This document shows positions 17,947-21,537 of a DNA stretch of 21,537 nucleotides, one piece after another (positions within the stretch are counted from its first letter, which is position 1; each line of letters starts with the position of its first letter). The notes beneath the pieces were generated by a model. The model did not search any database and had not been told where the DNA came from. It saw only the letters and a program-made list of their open reading frames with translations. Both the position numbers and the translations under genes were made by a program. This DNA comes from Desulfobacteraceae bacterium (GTDB lineage: Bacteria; Desulfobacterota; Desulfobacteria; Desulfobacterales; Desulfobacteraceae), in contig JAFLJU010000641.1 of the NCBI GenBank assembly GCA_022712835.1, positions 1 to 21,537 of the forward strand, written 5' to 3'.

Positions 17947-18981
17947 ATGCAGCTTATCAAGTCTGATATAAACATAGACTTTCTGGGGAAACAAAAGATC
18001 GGTTTTGCCCTCTCCTTGATACTCATCATTGTCAGTATTGGCTCTCTTATTGTTCACAAGGGACCCAATTATGGAATCGATTTTATCGGGGGTACCCTTG
18101 TCCAGGTTAAATTTTCACAAAACGTATCCATCACCGATGTTCGGAACGGCCTGACAGATCTTGGACTTAAAGATACGTCTGTTCAAAACTTCGGTCAGGC
18201 AACGGACCATGAATATCTCATTAGAACATCCAATTCAGATACAATGGACAAGAACCTTTCAGGGGTTATCTCCCGGGGAATTGAAAAATCCACCGGTGTT
18301 GTGCCGGAGATTCGCAGGGTGGAAATGGTGGGTCCCCAGGTGGGCAAAGATCTGAAAAACAAGGCGCTCTTAGCTATTTTTTACTCCTTGCTTTTTATTA
18401 CCATTTATATTTCCGGACGGTTTGAACTTAAGTGGATGCTTTCGGGTGTCACAGCTGGCGCATTGATGGCAGCTGTTTATTTTTTGTCTGTCTTTAATGT
18501 GAGCATGCCCTTTTTAATTGCCGCTGCATTGGTGGTATCCCTGGCCATATTCTGGAGTCTCAAGCTTAAGTATGCCATGGGGGCTATTGTGGCCCTGATC
18601 CATGATGTTTTTATAACGGTGGGAATTTTTTCTCTCCTAAATCTGGATTTTTCCCTGCCGATCATTGCTGCTTTATTGACCATTATCGGGTATTCATTGA
18701 ATGACACGATTATTGTATTTGATAGAATCAGAGAAAATATTAAAGGGGCTGAATCCAATGAGGAGTTGCCCCGATTATTTAACAAAAGTATCAATGAGAC
18801 GTTGTCACGGACAATTTTGACCTCCATGACCACCCTTATTGTTCTTTTGGCCCTCTTTTTTCTAGGAGGAGAGATCATTCATAATTTTGCTTTTGCGATG
18901 ATTATCGGTGTACTGATCGGTACCTATTCTTCCATTTTTGTTGCAAGTCCGGTTGTACTTGCTGCCCACAACAAAAGGTAA
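17947..18981 (+). CDS. secF: Protein translocase subunit SecF, with an apparent extra helix pair
   Basis: SecF pairs with SecD. The 344-residue product has NYGIDFIGGTLVQVKF after helix 1, the P1 domain, IYISGRFELK after the next helix, then YAMGAIVALIHDVFITVG (209-226), IGYSLNDTIIVFDRIREN (247-264) and IGVLIGTYSSIFVASP (320-335). These identify SecF clearly. Family members are usually near 300-320 residues with six helices. Here residues about 163-204 add two hydrophobic stretches (about 163-183 and 186-204) exactly where RFE normally runs straight into the GAIxALxHD helix, giving eight predicted helices. AAGGAA precedes the ATG with suitable spacing. The gene is 15 bp after secD and 12 bp before the lipoprotein gene. 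Confidence 0.95.
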   Translation: MQLIKSDINIDFLGKQKIGFALSLILIIVSIGSLIVHKGPNYGIDFIGGTLVQVKFSQNVSITDVRNGLTDLGLKDTSVQNFGQATDHEYLIRTSNSDTMDKNLSGVISRGIEKSTGVVPEIRRVEMVGPQVGKDLKNKALLAIFYSLLFITIYISGRFELKWMLSGVTAGALMAAVYFLSVFNVSMPFLIAAALVVSLAIFWSLKLKYAMGAIVALIHDVFITVGIFSLLNLDFSLPIIAALLTIIGYSLNDTIIVFDRIRENIKGAESNEELPRLFNKSINETLSRTILTSMTTLIVLLALFFLGGEIIHNFAFAMIIGVLIGTYSSIFVASPVVLAAHNKR

Positions 18982-18993
18982 AAAAAATCAAAC

Positions 18994-19695
18994 ATGATGA
19001 TTCCCGTGAAAAATATTATCTTTAAAAGTCTCGTTTGTTTGTGTATGTTCACCTTGTTCTCCTGTAGCACCCTTAATTTCTTTAAAAAGGGGGATGATGC
19101 CCCGGAACAAGAGAGGACTATTCAATCGGATAATGAGGCAATTCCTGGGGCAGATACACAGGAAAAAATCGATAATCCTACAGGGCTGAAACAGAAACTG
19201 GATATTAAAACCCGTAATATTTCAGCCCTTGAAGCACAAGTTTCATCATTGGAAAAGAAAATATCCGGCCTTGAAGAACAGCTGTCAACCCAGAAGCCGG
19301 TTATTTATCAGATCGCTTATACTGAACCATCACAATTATACAAAAAAGCAAGAGGTCTGCTGCTTGAAGGGGATCTGGTTAATGCGGCACAATTGTTTGA
19401 AACCTTTATTGTCCAGCATCCAAACCACAGTCTTTCAGATAACGCAATGTACTGGCTGGGAGAGTGTCACTATTCTTCCGGCCAGTATAAAAAAGCAATT
19501 GGGGTTTTCAAGGAGCTGGTCAAAGCCTATCCAAAAGCTGAAAAAGTACCGGATGCCCTGTTAAAAACAGGATATGCTTATATTTCTCTGGATGATGTAA
19601 ACCGGGCCCATCATTATTTGAAATCGGTAATAACAAAATACCCTTTTTCACCCGCTGCCGAAAAGGCCCAGGAAAAATTAAAAGAATTTGAATAA
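18994..19695 (+). CDS. cpoB: CpoB/YbgF-like lipoprotein with coiled coil and TPR repeats
   Basis: CpoB (YbgF) links the Tol-Pal machine to peptidoglycan synthesis in the periplasm. The 233-residue product begins with a lipoprotein signal whose lipobox is LFSC, lipidated at Cys24. A short coiled coil follows (about 66-100, ISALEAQVSSLEKKISGLEE). Three TPR-like units cover about 113-230: QLYKKARGLLLEGDLVNAAQ, DNAMYWLGECHYSSGQYKKA and PDALLKTGYAYISLDDVNRA. This order is that of the YbgF family. No tol or pal genes are in the window, so the functional link is by family only. A BamD-like TPR lipoprotein is the alternative. The second codon is also ATG, so the start is uncertain by one residue. Confidence 0.82.
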   Translation: MMIPVKNIIFKSLVCLCMFTLFSCSTLNFFKKGDDAPEQERTIQSDNEAIPGADTQEKIDNPTGLKQKLDIKTRNISALEAQVSSLEKKISGLEEQLSTQKPVIYQIAYTEPSQLYKKARGLLLEGDLVNAAQLFETFIVQHPNHSLSDNAMYWLGECHYSSGQYKKAIGVFKELVKAYPKAEKVPDALLKTGYAYISLDDVNRAHHYLKSVITKYPFSPAAEKAQEKLKEFE

Positions 19696-19707
19696 TTTTA
19701 CGCCGAA

Positions 19708-20832
19708 ATGGATGAGTTTTCAGACAAATATCTGGCATGGTTTATATTAAAGGAGATTCCCTATCTTGGGAACCGACTTTATAAACAGCTGATCCACAGG
19801 TTTTTAACTCCTGCGAATGTACTAACCGCACCCACAAGTCAATTATTGAGTGTTACCGGTATTTCAAACCGGGTAGTCAAGGAGATCCGGGGGTATAAAA
19901 ACTACCACTGCCTGGCCCAGTCAGAACTGGATCAAATTTATTTCCATAAAATTAAAATTGTGACAATGACAGATCCTTTGTACCCGGCTCTCCTTAAAGA
20001 AATAAACGACCCCCCACCCTATCTGACCTACCTGGGAACCCTTGATGCAACAGCTCCTAGCATTTCCATTGTCGGGTCAAGAAAGGCCACGACCTACGGA
20101 TTAAACTCGGCTAGGCATCTGTCTTTTTCCATGGCATCTAATGGATTTCAGGTGGTCAGCGGGCTGGCCCGTGGAATTGATACGGCCGCACACAAAGGTG
20201 CTCTTCACGCGGGGGGTAAAACAATAGCCGTCCTGGGTTCCGGTCTCAGAAATATCTATCCAAAAGAAAATATCTCTCTTTTTGATGAAATTTGTAAAAC
20301 CGGCACCATCCTGTCTGAATTTAAAATTAATTCTATTCCATTTCCCCATAATTTCCCCATCCGAAATCGAATCATTGCCGGTATTTCAACTGGCACCCTC
20401 GTGGTTGAAGCCGAGAAGAGAAGTGGTTCTCTTATCACTGCCCGGCTTGCAGGAGAATATAATCGGGAAGTCTTTGCCGTACCCGGCAGTATCGTGTCAA
20501 AGAAAAGTTGTGGCACCCATTCTTTGTTGAAACAGGGGGCAAAATTAGTTGAAAATGAGATGGATATTCTTGAGGAACTTCATCAGTTTGTTCATGTTAA
20601 GGCCCAGGACAATGGCATGTCCCTTAAAAAAACAAAAAAATCGTGTCCTTTGATGGACAAAGAACTGGGATTGGTATATAAACATCTCGATCCATATCCC
20701 AAACATATTGATTTGATTATCGAATCAGCCCGGATGGACAGTGGTATTGTCATTGCCAACTTAGCTGATCTTGAGCTCAAAGGTTTGGTACAGCGTCATC
20801 CTGGTAATTATTTTTCACTTTCGGAGGAATAA
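19708..20832 (+). CDS. dprA: DNA-processing protein DprA (Smf)
   Basis: DprA binds incoming single-stranded DNA and loads RecA during natural transformation. It is widespread even in species with no known competence. The 374-residue product has an N-terminal helix-hairpin-helix-like part (about 10-60). The Rossmann-like core contains IVGSRKATTYG (121-131), VVSGLARGIDTAAHKGAL (149-166), VLGSGLRNIYP (175-185), FPIRNRIIAG (216-225) and AEKRSGSLITARLA (235-248). A winged-helix tail follows (about 315-370). All core motifs are intact. It starts 12 nt after the lipoprotein stop with a weak SD, and its last codons carry the topA SD. The dprA-topA pairing is common in bacteria. Confidence 0.96.
   Translation: MDEFSDKYLAWFILKEIPYLGNRLYKQLIHRFLTPANVLTAPTSQLLSVTGISNRVVKEIRGYKNYHCLAQSELDQIYFHKIKIVTMTDPLYPALLKEINDPPPYLTYLGTLDATAPSISIVGSRKATTYGLNSARHLSFSMASNGFQVVSGLARGIDTAAHKGALHAGGKTIAVLGSGLRNIYPKENISLFDEICKTGTILSEFKINSIPFPHNFPIRNRIIAGISTGTLVVEAEKRSGSLITARLAGEYNREVFAVPGSIVSKKSCGTHSLLKQGAKLVENEMDILEELHQFVHVKAQDNGMSLKKTKKSCPLMDKELGLVYKHLDPYPKHIDLIIESARMDSGIVIANLADLELKGLVQRHPGNYFSLSEE
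20823..20827 (+). promoter_or_regulatory. Ribosome-binding site of topA, inside the end of dprA
   Basis: GGAGG lies within the last codons of dprA and 7 nt before TTG 20835. It fixes TTG as the topA start and suggests that dprA and topA are translated together. Confidence 0.75.
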
Positions 20833-20834
20833 AA

Positions 20835-21537
20835 TTGGCAAAACCGCTCATTATTGTTGAGTCCCCAACCAAAATTAAAACCCTTACAAAATATATCGGT
20901 AAAGACTATAATGTAGCTGCGAGTGCTGGCCATATCCGAGATCTTCCCGTAAAAAACCTTGGCATTGATGTTGAGGATAATTTCAAAGCAGAATATGTCA
21001 ATATACCCAATAAAGCCAAGGTAATTGCAAACCTTAAAAAAATTGCCAAGGGAGCTGACGAAGTATATCTTGCACCTGATCCTGATCGTGAGGGAGAAGC
21101 CATTGCATTTCATATCATGGATATTCTCAAAAAAAAAGGCCGGGTCTTTCACCGGATCCTGATCCATGAGCTGACCCAAAAGGGAATAACAGAAGCCCTT
21201 GGAAACAAGTTGACCCCTGATGCAGATAAATATGATGCCCAGCAGGCCAGAAGAAAACTGGACCGGTTGGTGGGATATCAAATTTCTCCGCTCTTGTGGC
21301 AAAAAATTCAACGCGGATTGAGTGCCGGGCGAGTTCAATCGGTCACTGTAAAGATTATTTGTGATCGTGAAAGAGAAATCAGAAAATTTGAACCCGAAGA
21401 ATATTGGACGATAACAGCCGATCTTTTGGCCCAGGATCCTCCCCCCTTTAATGCGGCCTTGGTAAAAATCGATGACAAAAAAGCCAAGGTGATCAACGAA
21501 CAACAAGCAATGGGGATTCTGACAGATCTTAAAACTG
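20835..21537 (+). CDS. topA: DNA topoisomerase I, N-terminal part (cut by the window end)
   Basis: TopA relaxes negative supercoils by single-strand passage. The frame starts at TTG 20835 (MAKPLIIVESPTKIK) and stays open to the window edge, about 234 residues of a protein usually near 700-900. The TOPRIM domain is present with Glu9 in VESPTK and the metal ligands Asp82, Asp84 and Glu86 in APDPDREGEAIAF. The beginning of the type IA core follows (YDAQQARRKLDRLVGYQ, then SAGRVQSV). The catalytic tyrosine and any C-terminal zinc fingers lie beyond the window. It begins 2 nt after dprA with its SD inside that gene. Confidence 0.97.
   Translation, partial: MAKPLIIVESPTKIKTLTKYIGKDYNVAASAGHIRDLPVKNLGIDVEDNFKAEYVNIPNKAKVIANLKKIAKGADEVYLAPDPDREGEAIAFHIMDILKKKGRVFHRILIHELTQKGITEALGNKLTPDADKYDAQQARRKLDRLVGYQISPLLWQKIQRGLSAGRVQSVTVKIICDREREIRKFEPEEYWTITADLLAQDPPPFNAALVKIDDKKAKVINEQQAMGILTDLKT

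Noticed and set aside
20808..21506. A 232-codon open frame on the minus strand opposite topA
   Set aside because: The plus strand codes for an unmistakable TopA TOPRIM domain from TTG 20835. The minus frame has no family features.
1..21537. CRISPR arrays, insertion sequences, tRNA genes other than tmRNA, toxin-antitoxin or defence genes
   Set aside because: Looked for on both strands by reading and by protein motifs. None was seen; the window is filled by housekeeping genes.

Overview
This window looks like a housekeeping stretch of a Gram-negative chromosome, most likely a sulfate-reducing Desulfobacterota member of the Desulfobacterales (Desulfobacula/Desulfobacter-like). That placement is an inference from moderate-to-low G+C by eye, the tmRNA tag ADDYNYAVAA, an EI/HPr pair with no sugar permease beside it, a very long class I adenylate cyclase, and outer-membrane functions such as a CpoB-like lipoprotein and MltF. 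No transposase, integrase, CRISPR array, tRNA or rRNA was seen. Coding density is high and no gene-free stretch exceeds about 200 bp.

Layout. Left block, minus strand (about 2-2942): ptsH (HPr), ptsI (enzyme I), smpB and then ssrA (tmRNA). ptsH/ptsI overlap by 8 nt and ptsI/smpB are 3 nt apart, so they look like one operon; ssrA follows with its own promoter. A LOG-family phosphoribohydrolase (plus, 3141-3803) is divergent from ptsH and runs tail to tail, 15 bp apart, into a 1290-residue class I adenylate cyclase (minus, 3819-7691). The cyclase carries a HEAT-like region and a pentapeptide-repeat domain in front of the catalytic module.

Right block, plus strand (7798-21537): parE and parC (topoisomerase IV, 4-nt overlap), then an MltF-type lytic transglycosylase overlapping parC by 4 nt. 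After a 100-bp gap come rng (RNase G/E), an unrecognised membrane-anchored protein with a LysM-like segment, yajC-secD-secF (Sec translocon accessory complex), a CpoB/YbgF-like TPR lipoprotein, dprA and the 5' part of topA, which is cut by the window edge.

How the genes work together: SmpB and tmRNA form the ribosome-rescue system. HPr and EI form the phosphate-relay start of a PTS that may be mainly regulatory here. The cyclase makes cAMP and in enteric bacteria is the PTS-controlled enzyme, which makes its closeness to ptsHI suggestive. Topoisomerase IV and topoisomerase I set DNA topology, DprA handles single-stranded DNA, and YajC-SecDF and the lipoprotein serve the cell envelope.

The region is mostly ordinary. 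The points most worth a second look are the HEAT-pentapeptide-cyclase architecture, a SecF with an apparent extra pair of membrane helices that looks like an internal duplication of the next hairpin, and the unknown LysM-like protein in front of yajC. Topoisomerases, SecDF, SmpB, RNase G and DprA were identified from conserved motifs recalled from the families, not from a database search.
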